A DNA stretch of 64,000 nucleotides from an uncultured Bacteroidales bacterium (GCA_905235445.1 CAJOLJ010000003.1:1-64000); one strand, 5' to 3'. Counted from the stretch's first letter, positions 25,082 through 34,648 are shown. Notes: generated from the letters alone by a model not told the origin. Made by a program: numbers and translations.

Positions 25082-26833
25082 ATGAAAAGAACTTTCGCTA
25101 AATCCTTGGTCGTTAAAGCAGTGGCCCTCTGTGTCATTTCATCAGTTCCCATGGTGGCTTTCCCCCAGGGCCTTGGGGCGCAGCGCTACGAAAACCCCAT
25201 CCTTCATGAGGATTACTCGGACCCGGACGTCTGCAAGGTGGGGGAAGACTACTACATGACTTCCTCCTCTTTCAACCATTTCCCGGGCCTTCAGATTCTC
25301 CATTCCAGGGACCTCGTCCACTGGACCCTCATCGGGGCTGCCCTTTCGGACTATCCCGGACCGCTGTGGGATGGACCTGCGGAGGATTGGAGAATGAAAG
25401 TCCATCATGGCGAGGGTGTATGGGCCCCTTCGATAAGATACCATGACGGGTGGTTCTACATTTTCTGCGGGGACCCTGACAGGGGAGTGTTCATGGTCAG
25501 GACGCAGGACCCGGCGGGAAGGTGGTCGGACCCGGTATGGGTAATGAAGGGCAAGGGGATAATAGACACTTGCCCGCTATGGGACGATGACGGGAGAGTC
25601 TATCTTTCACATGGCTGCGCAGGAAGCAGGGCTGGGGTGAAAAGCGTCATTTTCGTGGCGGAACTCTCTTCCGATGCGACCTCCGTTCTGACTCCTTCCA
25701 GGATAGTCTATGACGGTCACCTAACCGACCCTACCATCGAGGGAACCAAGTTCCATGTAAGGGACGGCAAATACTACATCTTCTGCCCCGCCGGCGGAGT
25801 TGCCACGGGATGGCAGACAGTGCTCAGGTCAGAGAGCCCCTGGGGCCCGTACGAGGCCCGCAAGCTCCTTAGATGGAAGGAGGGGACGGTGAATGGGCCC
25901 CACCAGGGAGCCTGGGTCGAGGGAGAGGTGAGCGGAGAGGATTATTTCATCCATTTCCAGGACAAGGACGCCTATGGAAGGATAGTCCACATGCAGCCCC
26001 TTCGCTGGGACGAGGACGGCTGGCCGGTATTCGGGGACGGTGGATATCCCGTGAAGGGCGCCCCCATGCCTTCTTGGGCAGGTGGGGCAGGGAAGTCCAC
26101 CTTCAAGTACGATCCCGCAGGGGTCCCTTGCGACGAAGGGGCTTATCTTCCTTACGGCCTTCCCCTTCAGTGGCAGTATCCGGCGGTTCCTTCCCCGTAT
26201 TGGCATTTCCATGACGGGAAGACCCTAAGGCTCTATTCCGTCCAGCAGTCCCCGTCCTGGAGGAACCTCTCCGACAGCCCGAACCTCCTGCTTCGCAAGT
26301 TCTCGGGGGAGAGTTTCACCGTGACAGCCAAGATGACCCTCTATCCCAATCCTTCCCTTTCGCCCAAGGGGGAGGAAGGAGGCTTTGTCGTCATGGGGGA
26401 AGACTATAAGTCCCTTGTGATAGTGGATAGTCCGGATGGAGGAGTTCAGCTCCAACTGATTGGCTGCAGCAGGTCCTTTGACGGGACAGGGGAAGAGCGC
26501 CAGCTTATTTGCAAACTGGATAGCGGGCAGAAGGTCCCCGTGGATGACCGGGGGTTCAGCGGCAACGTGCCTAGGGTCGTATACAAGGATTACAGCGCGA
26601 CTTCCGTGTGGGTGAGACTCACCGTGAGCCCCTCGCCGAGGGAAGGGAACGTGCCGGATGCCATCTGCCAGTTGCACTACTCCCTTGACGGGAGAAAGTT
26701 CCGACAGGCGGGGGATCCCTTCAGGGCAGTCCCCGGCAAATGGGTAGGCGCAAAGTGGGGTTTCTACTGCCTTCGCCGCTCCCCGAAGAATGACAGCGGC
26801 TGGCTCGAAGTCACGCAGCTGGAAATAAAGTAG
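25082..26833 (+). CDS. Secreted glycoside hydrolase family 43 (beta-xylosidase/arabinofuranosidase type)
   Basis: A 583-residue exported enzyme likely removing xylose or arabinose from hemicellulose. The ATG at 25082 gives a clean signal peptide (KRTFAKSLVVKAVALCVISS); another in-frame ATG lies 24 bp upstream. The five-bladed propeller shows the inverting triad: catalytic base Asp in YSDPDVCKVGEDYY, pKa-setting Asp in IIDTCPLWDDDG and acid Glu in DPTIEGTKF. A C-terminal beta-sandwich (LLRKFSGESFTVTAKMTL, EEGGFVVMGEDYKSLVI) is the domain commonly fused to GH43. It stands alone, without SusC/D genes nearby. Exact substrate is not decided by these motifs. Confidence 0.9.
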   Translation: MKRTFAKSLVVKAVALCVISSVPMVAFPQGLGAQRYENPILHEDYSDPDVCKVGEDYYMTSSSFNHFPGLQILHSRDLVHWTLIGAALSDYPGPLWDGPAEDWRMKVHHGEGVWAPSIRYHDGWFYIFCGDPDRGVFMVRTQDPAGRWSDPVWVMKGKGIIDTCPLWDDDGRVYLSHGCAGSRAGVKSVIFVAELSSDATSVLTPSRIVYDGHLTDPTIEGTKFHVRDGKYYIFCPAGGVATGWQTVLRSESPWGPYEARKLLRWKEGTVNGPHQGAWVEGEVSGEDYFIHFQDKDAYGRIVHMQPLRWDEDGWPVFGDGGYPVKGAPMPSWAGGAGKSTFKYDPAGVPCDEGAYLPYGLPLQWQYPAVPSPYWHFHDGKTLRLYSVQQSPSWRNLSDSPNLLLRKFSGESFTVTAKMTLYPNPSLSPKGEEGGFVVMGEDYKSLVIVDSPDGGVQLQLIGCSRSFDGTGEERQLICKLDSGQKVPVDDRGFSGNVPRVVYKDYSATSVWVRLTVSPSPREGNVPDAICQLHYSLDGRKFRQAGDPFRAVPGKWVGAKWGFYCLRRSPKNDSGWLEVTQLEIK

Positions 26834-27225
26834 GAAGTTAACGGGGAGAAGTGCTTTCGGTGTCCCAAGTGGTGAACATATCGGTATGAATAATAATTGA
26901 TTATTGCATATTTTGAGGTACTCCGATTCCAAGTCCGATTTTCTTACGGGGCAGGGAACCTACTGCCGCCAAAGAGAGAAAAGGAAAGTGGAAGGATGCT
27001 TGCAAGTATTTGTAAAGGTATTTACTGAAAAATGTACGGTAAATGTATCTTGCAGACAAGTCGGCCGTAGGTGTTCCTTCGTCCAAGCAGGGGGCGTACG
27101 GAGATTTCAAAATCGTCAAAAAACACATGCCGATATACGTATACTTTTGAATATTGACTCGTGGTGATTTGAAGGTACATCCTGCAAGGATGCCTTTGCA
27201 CGGGGTAGGCAATGGGAAGCGTCCC

Positions 27226-27252
27226 GGTTGCTGTTCAAACGTTTGAGCAACC
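27226..27252. repeat. Inverted repeat GGTTGC-TGT-TCAAAC|GTTTGA-GCAACC
   Basis: Arms at 27226-27240 and 27241-27252 with a 3-nt bulge. It lies 41 bp upstream of the -7 element at 27293, with a second dyad ATTGT-A-ACAAT at 27257-27267 close to the expected -33 region. Operator-like. Confidence 0.6.
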
Positions 27253-27292
27253 AAAAATTGTAACAATCTATTGTAATTGTTGTTTTATTCAG

Positions 27293-27301
27293 TAACTTTG
27301 C
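27293..27301 (+). promoter_or_regulatory. -7 element for the exopolysaccharide operon (TAACTTTGC)
   Basis: Exact TAnnTTTGC match with TTG at 27271-27273 at the right distance for the -33 region. Confidence 0.65.
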
Positions 27302-27527
27302 CCACCGATAACCTGCGGGATTTATTCGCTTAATCTTTTGAAAACTATACTTGGCGACGGAGTCAAGTCTTTGTTGCGGGAACTAGGGAATGGACCTGGC
27401 AAGGTTTGCGGGAAGTTAAGCCGACGTAGTCTTCCTTCCCCTATAGTATCGAGAGCGCCCGAGAGCAGAGTGTACCGGGTGCGGCCAACTGTGACATATT
27501 GATTATTATAATTAAGCCTCTACCGTT

Positions 27528-29648
27528 GTGACAGATATTAGCATCAATGGCCTGAAGAACAAATACCTTAGCCGGAAGGTCGTATTTGTCTTGGACTTTG
27601 TGATTTCTTGCCTATGCTCCATAGTCGTAGTAATCGCATGCCGTGAACTCGTTTTCTACGATTTCAAGCCTCTGTATTCCCCGAGATTCATGGCAGTGTA
27701 TATGCTGGCCACCCTTTTCGGTGCGGTACTCGGCTTTTCTCTTCGCAAGACCTACTGCATAATTATCCGAAGGCTCAGCATCAAGGACCAGCTGCCCTTT
27801 TTCACCGCTTGCCTGCTGAAGTTCGCCGTCGGCCTGGTCGGGGTCCTCATCTTTGGACTGTACTCCAATCAGGTACTCATCATCCTTATCCTGGACAGCA
27901 TTTTGACCTATATCGGGCTCATCGGGGTCAGGACAGCGATGATCCTGGTCTATGACTATATCAATTCCAGGACCCAGGAGAAGTACGAGCACATGAGGAT
28001 AATGGTCTACGGCACGTCCGACAAGAGCGTAGCCACCATAGTGAGGCTCAAGAACTCCCCCCACTACAAATTGGTGGGATTCCTGACGTCCGACACTTCC
28101 GTCAAGGATGTCAAGATAGATTCCCTGCCGGTTTGCGCCTTCCAGACGGACGAGGAGCTGAAGGAACTGATAATCAAGGACTACAGGCTGGATGCTGTGC
28201 TTTTCGCCAATGAGATTGACGCACGTGAGCAGGAGGAGGGAATCATCCGTGTTTGCCGCTCTTCCGGTGTCAAGACCCTCATTGTCCCCTCTGTTGACGA
28301 TGTCGAGGCTTCGCTCCATCCCGAGGCCCAGTTCCATCCCCGTGAGATAAAGGTCGAGGACCTTCTCGGGAGGAAGGAGATAAAGATTTCGATGGAGGTC
28401 ATCGAGCAGAACTTCAAGAACAAGGTCGTCCTGGTCACAGGTGCCGCGGGAAGTATCGGAAGCGAGCTTTGCCGTCAGCTCTGTACCTTCGGCATCAAGA
28501 AGATAGTGCTCTTCGACAACGCCGAGACCCCCATGCACAATATCCGCCTCGAACTGGAGGAGAAGTACAAGGATATCATAGCCCCGGTCATCGGTGATGT
28601 CCGCAGTCCCAACCGCCTTGAATACGTCTTCAGCAAGTACCATCCCCAGGTAGTCTTCCATGCTGCCGCGTACAAGCACGTGCCCCTTATGGAGGAGAAC
28701 CCCTGCGAGGCAGTCCTTGTCAATGACTACGGGACCAAGAACGTCGCGGACAAGTGCATTGAGTACGATGTCGAGAAGATGGTGATGATATCCACCGACA
28801 AGGCCGTCAATCCCACCAACATCATGGGATGCACCAAGCGCCTCGCCGAAATCTATGTCCAGAGCCTGGGACTTGCAGTGGAGTCCGGCAGGACCAAGGG
28901 CAAGACCAAGTTCGTGACCACCCGTTTCGGGAACGTCCTCGGAAGCAACGGAAGCGTGATCCCCCGTTTCGCCGAGCAGATCGCCAAGGGAGGTCCCGTC
29001 ACCGTGACCCACAAGGACATAACACGTTTCTTCATGACCATTCCCGAGGCCTGCCGCCTCGTCATGGAGGCCGCGACCATGAGTACCGGCAACCAGATAT
29101 TCGTGTTCGACATGGGCCAGAGCGTCAAGATAGACCATCTTGCCAGGCGCATGATAACCCTGGCGGGATATGTTCCCGACAAGGACATCAAGATCGAGTA
29201 CAGCGGACTCCGTCCCGGCGAGAAGCTCTATGAGGAAGTCCTCTCCGACAAGGAGAACACCCTTCCCACCTTCCATGAGCGCATCCGCATAGCCAAGGTG
29301 AGGGAATATTCCTACGACGACGCAAACCGCACTTTCGAAGTTTTGACGAAACTCGCCAATGAAGTCGACATCATCGAGCTGGTACGCCTGATGAAGGTTA
29401 CCGTCCCCGAGTACAAGAGCGACAATTCCGTATTCCAGGCCATTGACGCGGAGCTCGAGGGTGACGGGGTGTCCGACAAGCTGTCAAAGCTGCTTGCCAT
29501 GGGAGTGGTCAAGCTGGACAAGGATAAGGCCGCAGCCTCTGAGGGGCAGGCCCCTTCCCAGGAGGAACCCACCCCCGAAGAGCCCGCCGCGAAGAGTGGG
29601 GATGACGCATCCGTCGCTAGTGCCCCTTCCGAGCCTGAGAGGAAGTAG
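27528..29648 (+). CDS. Membrane nucleotide-sugar epimerase/dehydratase (CapD/PglF/WbpM type)
   Basis: A 706-residue inner-membrane enzyme acting on UDP-GlcNAc-type sugars at the start of surface polysaccharide synthesis. Four N-terminal membrane helices (residues about 15-150) precede a CoA-binding-like Rossmann domain (RIMVYGTSDKSVATI) and the catalytic SDR domain: VLVTGAAGSIGSELCRQL, DVRSPNRLEYVF, FHAAAYKHVPLMEENP, MISTDKAVNPTNIMGCTKRLAE and RFGNVLGSNGSVIPRF. The C-terminus from about 665 is a Pro/Glu/Ala-rich tail. The start is GTG at 27528. It leads a block with a nucleotidyltransferase, an export protein and a chain-length protein. Epimerase and dehydratase members are not separable by eye. 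Confidence 0.9.
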   Translation: MTDISINGLKNKYLSRKVVFVLDFVISCLCSIVVVIACRELVFYDFKPLYSPRFMAVYMLATLFGAVLGFSLRKTYCIIIRRLSIKDQLPFFTACLLKFAVGLVGVLIFGLYSNQVLIILILDSILTYIGLIGVRTAMILVYDYINSRTQEKYEHMRIMVYGTSDKSVATIVRLKNSPHYKLVGFLTSDTSVKDVKIDSLPVCAFQTDEELKELIIKDYRLDAVLFANEIDAREQEEGIIRVCRSSGVKTLIVPSVDDVEASLHPEAQFHPREIKVEDLLGRKEIKISMEVIEQNFKNKVVLVTGAAGSIGSELCRQLCTFGIKKIVLFDNAETPMHNIRLELEEKYKDIIAPVIGDVRSPNRLEYVFSKYHPQVVFHAAAYKHVPLMEENPCEAVLVNDYGTKNVADKCIEYDVEKMVMISTDKAVNPTNIMGCTKRLAEIYVQSLGLAVESGRTKGKTKFVTTRFGNVLGSNGSVIPRFAEQIAKGGPVTVTHKDITRFFMTIPEACRLVMEAATMSTGNQIFVFDMGQSVKIDHLARRMITLAGYVPDKDIKIEYSGLRPGEKLYEEVLSDKENTLPTFHERIRIAKVREYSYDDANRTFEVLTKLANEVDIIELVRLMKVTVPEYKSDNSVFQAIDAELEGDGVSDKLSKLLAMGVVKLDKDKAAASEGQAPSQEEPTPEEPAAKSGDDASVASAPSEPERK

Positions 29649-29676
29649 CCTAAATACCTTTCCCACACACACATCC

Positions 29677-30429
29677 ATGAAGTGCATCATTCTTGCTGCC
29701 GGGTATGCCACCAGGCTTTACCCCCTTACCGAGAATTTTCCCAAGCCCCTTCTCAAAGTTGGGGAGAAGACCATACTGGACTGGCTCATAGATGATATCG
29801 ACCGTTCCGGCAAGGTAGGGGAGTACATTGTTGTCACAAACCACAAGTTCGCACCCATTTTTGAGGAGTGGGCCCCTGGTCACAGGACTCCCATAAGGAT
29901 CCTTGACGACGGGACCTCCAGCAATGAGACGCGCCTTGGGGCAGTGAGGGATATCCAGTTTGCCCTGGACGAGTGCTCCCTGGGTAAGGGAGAGGAAGAC
30001 ATCCTTGTCATAGCGGGGGACAACCTGCTTGATTTCAGCCTCGTGTCCTTCATCGACTATGCCATCTCCAAGGGAACCACCTCTGTGATGAGGTTCCGGG
30101 AGGATAGGCCCCAGGTCCTTTCCAGGAGCGGGGTCGCACAGGTCGACGGGAACGACAGGATCATCCTCATGGAAGAGAAACCCTCCGTCCCCAAGGGCAA
30201 CTGGTGCATCCCCCCGTTCTATTTCTACAGGAAGGAGGACGTACACCTCGTTTCCGAGGGAATTGAGCAGGGCTGCGGGGTCGATGCCCCGGGAAGTTTC
30301 ATTTCATGGCTCAGTGCCACCGTACCTGTGCATGCGTTCCTCATGCCTGGCAGGCGCTATGACATCGGTAACCTGGAAAGCTATCACAAGGCCCAGGAGG
30401 AGTATCCCGCCCTCATGAAAGAGGCATAG
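29677..30429 (+). CDS. Sugar-phosphate nucleotidyltransferase
   Basis: A 250-residue enzyme that makes NDP-sugars from NTP and sugar 1-phosphate. The N-terminus has the family signature KCIILAAGYATRLYPLTENFPKPLLKVG, followed by VIAGDNLLDF (metal-binding Asp) and IILMEEKP. The ATG at 29677 is right because the signature follows at once; the open frame extends upstream through the end of the previous gene. It is 28 bp after the CapD-like gene and ends with a terminator. Sugar identity is unknown. Confidence 0.88.
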   Translation: MKCIILAAGYATRLYPLTENFPKPLLKVGEKTILDWLIDDIDRSGKVGEYIVVTNHKFAPIFEEWAPGHRTPIRILDDGTSSNETRLGAVRDIQFALDECSLGKGEEDILVIAGDNLLDFSLVSFIDYAISKGTTSVMRFREDRPQVLSRSGVAQVDGNDRIILMEEKPSVPKGNWCIPPFYFYRKEDVHLVSEGIEQGCGVDAPGSFISWLSATVPVHAFLMPGRRYDIGNLESYHKAQEEYPALMKEA

Positions 30430-30455
30430 AAGGATCCTGCAAGAGAGACGATTGT

Positions 30456-30493
30456 CCGCCCCTTGGAAGTCCATCGGGCGGTTTTCCTTTTTT
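30456..30493 (+). terminator. Intrinsic terminator after the nucleotidyltransferase gene
   Basis: Stem CCGCCC (30456-30461) with GGGCGG (30476-30481), then a T-rich tract through 30493. Confidence 0.65.
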
Positions 30494-30618
30494 GCGGGCG
30501 CCACTTTCCTTCCCTCTGGGGGACCGAAATGTCGATTTTCAATGGATATGAGGCATTTTGGTGGCATAAAAAACGATTCGCATGTACTTCCCTGTTTCCT
30601 AATATCATAGATTATTGC

Positions 30619-30627
30619 TAAATTTGC
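30619..30627 (+). promoter_or_regulatory. -7 element for the export/chain-length pair (TAAATTTGC)
   Basis: Exact TAnnTTTGC match; start near 30634, about 49 nt ahead of the ATG at 30683. The export pair is therefore probably transcribed separately from the sugar genes. Confidence 0.7.
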
Positions 30628-30682
30628 AGGCTCCTATGCACAAATGGGTTTTAACGGAAAATATAAACCAAGAAAATATCAA

Positions 30683-33367
30683 ATGAACATCAAGAAGTAT
30701 CTAGTCATTCTGCTTCTGACATTCCTTTCCACGGCAATGTATGCCCAGAGTTCAGCCATGCTGGCTATGGCGCAGGGTGAACTGCAGAAAAGAGGTCTCA
30801 CTGAGGCCGAGGTGCGCACTGCCCTCATGGCCAAGGGTATCGATGTGGATTCCATACCCCCGGATCAGTACGCAAGCTATCAACCGCAGGTAATGGCCGT
30901 AATAAAGGAACTCGAGGCGAGCAAGAAAGGCGCCTCCACCACGGCGGAAGGAACCACGACAGAAGGCACTACCGTGGAAGGCCCCACCACCGTATCGGAG
31001 ATACCTGTCACCACTGTTTCCGAGGCAGTGTCGGAAGACGTGATACAAGTGGTCCAGGCCAAGAACGATGACAAAGGCCCCGAGGAAGGTCTCAACGCCA
31101 TTTATGGCCATTCCCTTCTGACCTCCGCAGACCTGGAGGTGTTCAGGACCACCAACGGAGCCGAGGCTCCCGATACCTATGTCCTTGACGAGGGCGACGA
31201 GGTCCACATCTCCATTTTCGGAGCTTCCCAGACCGAGATCCACCAGAGGATCGGGCCCGACGGGGCTATCCAGCCCGTGGGGGCGAGCAGGATCTTCCTC
31301 AAGGGAATGACTCTCGAGCAGGCCCGTACCGCCATCCGCAACAATATGGCGGCCCACTATTCCTTCCGCATTGACCAGATTGCAGTTACCATAACAACCG
31401 CCCGTACCATCACAGTCCATATCTACGGCGAGGTCGGAACTGCGGGAGGCTTCACTCTGTCCGCCCTCAATACCGCATTCAACGCTGTCGCTGCCGCAGG
31501 AGGTCCCACCTCCATCGGTACGGTGCGTAACATCCAGCATATCAGGGGCAACAAGACCTCGGTCCTGGACCTGTACTCTTTCATGAACCAGGTCGACCCG
31601 AAGGCAAACTATGACATCCGGAACAACGATATCCTCTTCATCCCCGTAGCCCAGAAGGTGGTAAGCATTGAGGGCGCCGTCAACCGCCCCATGAGGTATG
31701 AACTCATTGACGGGGAAACCCTCGTAGACCTCATCGGGTACGCAGGCGGACTCACCTACAACGCATACTCTGAGTTTGTCCAGGTCGAGAGAGTCGAGAA
31801 CGGGGAACCCCGCTACCTGGAGTACAACCTCGCTGACGTGATGTCCTCCAAGGTGAGAGTCTCCCTCGAGAACGGCGACAAGGTCCGCATCAAGTCCAAC
31901 AACAAGCCCATGGAGAACTTCGTGCATATCGAGGGCGAGGTCTACTATCCCGGTGATTACGACCTGCTGAACAACACGAAGCTTTCCGTGCTTCTTGCGA
32001 AAGCCCAGCCTACGCTCCATGTCAAGAAGGATTACCTCTTCGTCGAGAGGACCCGTCCCGATGAGACCGTCGAGGTCATCACGGTGCCTTTCCCGGGCGG
32101 AAGCAATCCCGACTTCGTGCTGCAGGGCAGGGACCGCGTGAGGGTTCTCGAGGAGGCAGCCTACCGCGATGTCGCTGACATCGAAGTCGCCGGCCAGGTC
32201 CGCCGTCCCTTCTCCAAGAGCTTTGGCCTTAACGACCGCATGACCGTATCCCAGGCCATCGAGTATGCAGGCGGTCTCGTGGAGAACGTAAGTCCCGTGG
32301 CCTACATCGTCAGGATGGACCTCAAGAACCCTGTAAAGAGGGAGTACGTAAGGGTCGAGCTTGACAAGGACGGAGACATGAACCTGCAGCCCGGGGACGT
32401 CCTTCACATCTATGACAACTCCACTTACACCAATATCGGTCAGGTAAACATCAGCGGAGCCGTCAAGCGCCCCTATTCCAACGCTTACGATCCCTCCATT
32501 TCCCTTCATGACCTCATCGTCATGGCAGGAGGCTTCGAAGTCGGCGCCGCCTATGACAGGGTTGAGGTATTCCGCAACAATATCTCCCTCACCGAGTCCA
32601 ACAAGCTTGAGATGGTCATCGTGGAGGTCGACGAGAACTACAATGTGAAAGGAGACTTCCAGCTCCAGCCTTACGATCACGTGGTGGTTAGGCGCACCCC
32701 GAATTTCACTACCGGAAGGACGGTGGAAATCAATGGCCGCGTGAAGTATCCCGGAGTGTATGTCCTCGAGGACAACAAGGTCACCCTCGGCGAGATTATC
32801 GAAAAGGCCGGTGGCCTTCTCGATGACGCCGATCCGTACGCAAGCCTCTTCCGTACATTCAACAACCGTGGCAACATCGCAGTGAACCTTAACAAGGCCC
32901 GTGCCCACAGGTATCACCTCAACTACAACCCCATCCTCATGGATGGCGATGTGGTCAATGTCAACCGCATGGAGAATATCGTAACCATCCTCGCTGAAGC
33001 CACCTACATGGACCAGTATGCTCCCGAAGGACAGGATGCCCAGAAGTTCACGGTGGTGCACGAGGGCAACCACAGCGCAGAGTGGTACATCAACCGCTTC
33101 GCCGGCGGTTTCCACAAGAATGCAGACCTCTCCAGCGTGACGGTTACCATGCCCAACGGCCAGTCCCTCGGTACCAGGAAAGTACTCGGCATGAACTTCT
33201 ATCCCGTTGTCGATGCAGGCGGTACCATAAGCCTGAGCCTCGATGCCGAGAAAGTCGTGGAGGCCGCCGAACCCAAGGAGAAGGTCGACTGGAACTCGGT
33301 CCTCGCACAGAGCCTGACGACCCTAACTTCGGTCATATCCATGATCGCCCTCATTTCCAGACTGTAG
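30683..33367 (+). CDS. Polysaccharide export protein with multiple SLBB domains (Wza-like)
   Basis: An 894-residue exported protein for capsule/exopolysaccharide passage. The ATG at 30683 gives a signal peptide ending near AMYAQ; an in-frame ATG 39 bp upstream adds only basic residues. A Thr/Glu-rich spacer (around residues 88-125) leads to the Poly_export domain (YVLDEGDEVHISIFGASQTE, RIGPDGAIQPVGA) and then a series of SLBB repeats (about six), each with a VxIxGxVxRPxxY-type start such as VSIEGAVNRPMRY and VNISGAVKRPYSN. The C-terminus has a hydrophobic helix (LTTLTSVISMIALISRL). Unlike E. coli Wza it has no lipobox Cys. It precedes the Wzz-like gene by 4 bp. Confidence 0.9.
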   Translation: MNIKKYLVILLLTFLSTAMYAQSSAMLAMAQGELQKRGLTEAEVRTALMAKGIDVDSIPPDQYASYQPQVMAVIKELEASKKGASTTAEGTTTEGTTVEGPTTVSEIPVTTVSEAVSEDVIQVVQAKNDDKGPEEGLNAIYGHSLLTSADLEVFRTTNGAEAPDTYVLDEGDEVHISIFGASQTEIHQRIGPDGAIQPVGASRIFLKGMTLEQARTAIRNNMAAHYSFRIDQIAVTITTARTITVHIYGEVGTAGGFTLSALNTAFNAVAAAGGPTSIGTVRNIQHIRGNKTSVLDLYSFMNQVDPKANYDIRNNDILFIPVAQKVVSIEGAVNRPMRYELIDGETLVDLIGYAGGLTYNAYSEFVQVERVENGEPRYLEYNLADVMSSKVRVSLENGDKVRIKSNNKPMENFVHIEGEVYYPGDYDLLNNTKLSVLLAKAQPTLHVKKDYLFVERTRPDETVEVITVPFPGGSNPDFVLQGRDRVRVLEEAAYRDVADIEVAGQVRRPFSKSFGLNDRMTVSQAIEYAGGLVENVSPVAYIVRMDLKNPVKREYVRVELDKDGDMNLQPGDVLHIYDNSTYTNIGQVNISGAVKRPYSNAYDPSISLHDLIVMAGGFEVGAAYDRVEVFRNNISLTESNKLEMVIVEVDENYNVKGDFQLQPYDHVVVRRTPNFTTGRTVEINGRVKYPGVYVLEDNKVTLGEIIEKAGGLLDDADPYASLFRTFNNRGNIAVNLNKARAHRYHLNYNPILMDGDVVNVNRMENIVTILAEATYMDQYAPEGQDAQKFTVVHEGNHSAEWYINRFAGGFHKNADLSSVTVTMPNGQSLGTRKVLGMNFYPVVDAGGTISLSLDAEKVVEAAEPKEKVDWNSVLAQSLTTLTSVISMIALISRL

Positions 33368-33371
33368 CAAT

Positions 33372-34616
33372 ATGAGTGATTATCAGGAAATACCCCAGGA
33401 ACAGTATCAGGCCGAAGAGGAGGAAATCAATCTCCTTCCCATTATCCGGACAATGCTCAAGAGCTGGAAGACCATAGCCATAGCAGTAGGAATCGGCTTG
33501 GTCCTTGGGCTTCTGGCAGCACTCACCATGAAGCGGCAGTACACCGTTACCGCCGTCATGGTACCGCAGCTTTCCTCTTCCTCCTCCAGGGCTGCCTCGC
33601 TAGGTTCCCTGGCCGCCCTCGCCGGGTTCAGCCTCAATGCAACCCCCACGGCGGAACTCTCCCCGCTCATCTATCCCCAGATAGTCAGCAGCGTACCATT
33701 CCGCAAGGAACTTCTCTATACGCCCCTCCACTTCTCAAAGGTGGACACTCTCATCAATATATTCGATTACTACCAAGAGTACGAGAAGCCTTCTGTGATG
33801 TCCGTGGTGGCGAAGTATACGGTGGGCCTTCCGGGGCTCATCCTCGGATCCCTCAGAAAAGAGGAACCCGACATCCAGGCACCTGCAGGGGGGGAAGTGG
33901 ATCCCAAGGCTCTCAGCCCCGTGTTCGTGTCCAAGGACGAGGAGAAGTTCCTCAAGTTCATTGGTGAGAACGTGTCCCTTGACGTTGACAAGAAGGAAGG
34001 CTACCTGACCCTCAGGGTCACCGGCCTGGAACGCCTCGAGACCGCCGAACTGGCAATCAAGGCCCAGACCCTCCTCGAACAGGAAGTGACCCGCTTCCGT
34101 ACGGACAAGGCCCAGGACGAGCTGGATTACATCCAGGCCCGCTATAATGAGGTGAAGGCTGAGGCCGAGAGCCTCCAGTACAGCCTCGCCAGGGTGAGCG
34201 ACCGTGCCAACAACATGATGACTTCCCAGTCCCGAATCGAGATGGAGCGCCTCCAGAGCAAGTACAACGTGGCGAATTCCGTGTACATGGAAATGGCCAA
34301 GCAGCTGGAGTCCGCCAAGATGGCCGTGAAGAAGGACACTCCCACATTCTCCATCATCCAGCCCGTCTCCGTTCCCGTGAAGCCCAGCAACAGCCGTATG
34401 AAGGCCCTCATCGTCTGGATTTTCCTCGGTGGAGTCGTCGGTGTGGGCATTGTCCTCGTGAAAATGTACCTCCCCAAGTTCAAGAAGAAATGGGAAGAGT
34501 CCGAGGAGGAAATGGAAGAACTGGAGAAGCTTGAGGAGCAGGAGAAGAAGGACAGGAAGAATAAGAAAAAAAGTAGAAAGAAGAAGGATGACGACGAGGA
34601 CGAGGATGACGACTAG
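33372..34616 (+). CDS. Chain-length determinant (Wzz-like) protein
   Basis: A 414-residue inner-membrane protein that sets polysaccharide length. A cytoplasmic N-terminus (EEEINLLPIIRTMLKSWK) leads to helix one (residues about 34-53), a periplasmic domain with a predicted long coiled coil around 230-310 (YIQARYNEVKAEAESLQYSL), the Pro-rich membrane-proximal motif PVSVPVKPSNSR, and helix two (ALIVWIFLGGVVGVGIVLV). The cytoplasmic tail is very charged: an EEMEELEKLEEQEKK helix, a Lys block and an Asp/Glu end. There is no tyrosine-kinase domain. It is paired with the SLBB export gene. Confidence 0.9.
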   Translation: MSDYQEIPQEQYQAEEEEINLLPIIRTMLKSWKTIAIAVGIGLVLGLLAALTMKRQYTVTAVMVPQLSSSSSRAASLGSLAALAGFSLNATPTAELSPLIYPQIVSSVPFRKELLYTPLHFSKVDTLINIFDYYQEYEKPSVMSVVAKYTVGLPGLILGSLRKEEPDIQAPAGGEVDPKALSPVFVSKDEEKFLKFIGENVSLDVDKKEGYLTLRVTGLERLETAELAIKAQTLLEQEVTRFRTDKAQDELDYIQARYNEVKAEAESLQYSLARVSDRANNMMTSQSRIEMERLQSKYNVANSVYMEMAKQLESAKMAVKKDTPTFSIIQPVSVPVKPSNSRMKALIVWIFLGGVVGVGIVLVKMYLPKFKKKWEESEEEMEELEKLEEQEKKDRKNKKKSRKKKDDDEDEDDD

Positions 34617-34648
34617 TTCACCTCTTCCAGTGTCCATACGACTGATTC

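Larger units (their letters stand above)
26834..27527. promoter_or_regulatory. Long regulatory gap ahead of the exopolysaccharide block
   Basis: A 694-bp gap, more A/T-rich than its flanks. It contains two -7 matches (TACTTTTGA at 27142-27150, TAACTTTGC at 27293-27301), a near-palindrome TATACGTATA around 27134-27143, and two stacked dyads at 27226-27267. After the second promoter a leader of about 220 nt runs to the GTG at 27528. Short open frames on both strands have no family features and were not called. Confidence 0.55.

Noticed and set aside
26901..27266. Overlapping short frames on both strands in the gap ahead of the exopolysaccharide genes (87 and 121 codons)
   Set aside because: No family features, they span palindromes and a promoter match, and codon use differs from the neighbours.
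27226..27301. Invertible promoter of the Bacteroides capsule type
   Set aside because: The dyad is a single palindrome upstream of the -7 element; no matching inverted arm was found on the other side of the promoter, so a flip switch is not supported.
30752..33115. 787-codon open frame on the minus strand opposite the SLBB export gene
   Set aside because: GC-rich antisense shadow of a clear SLBB protein; the translation is His/Val/Asp-rich with no domain. The 554-codon frame opposite the CapD-like gene (27612-29276) was rejected for the same reason.
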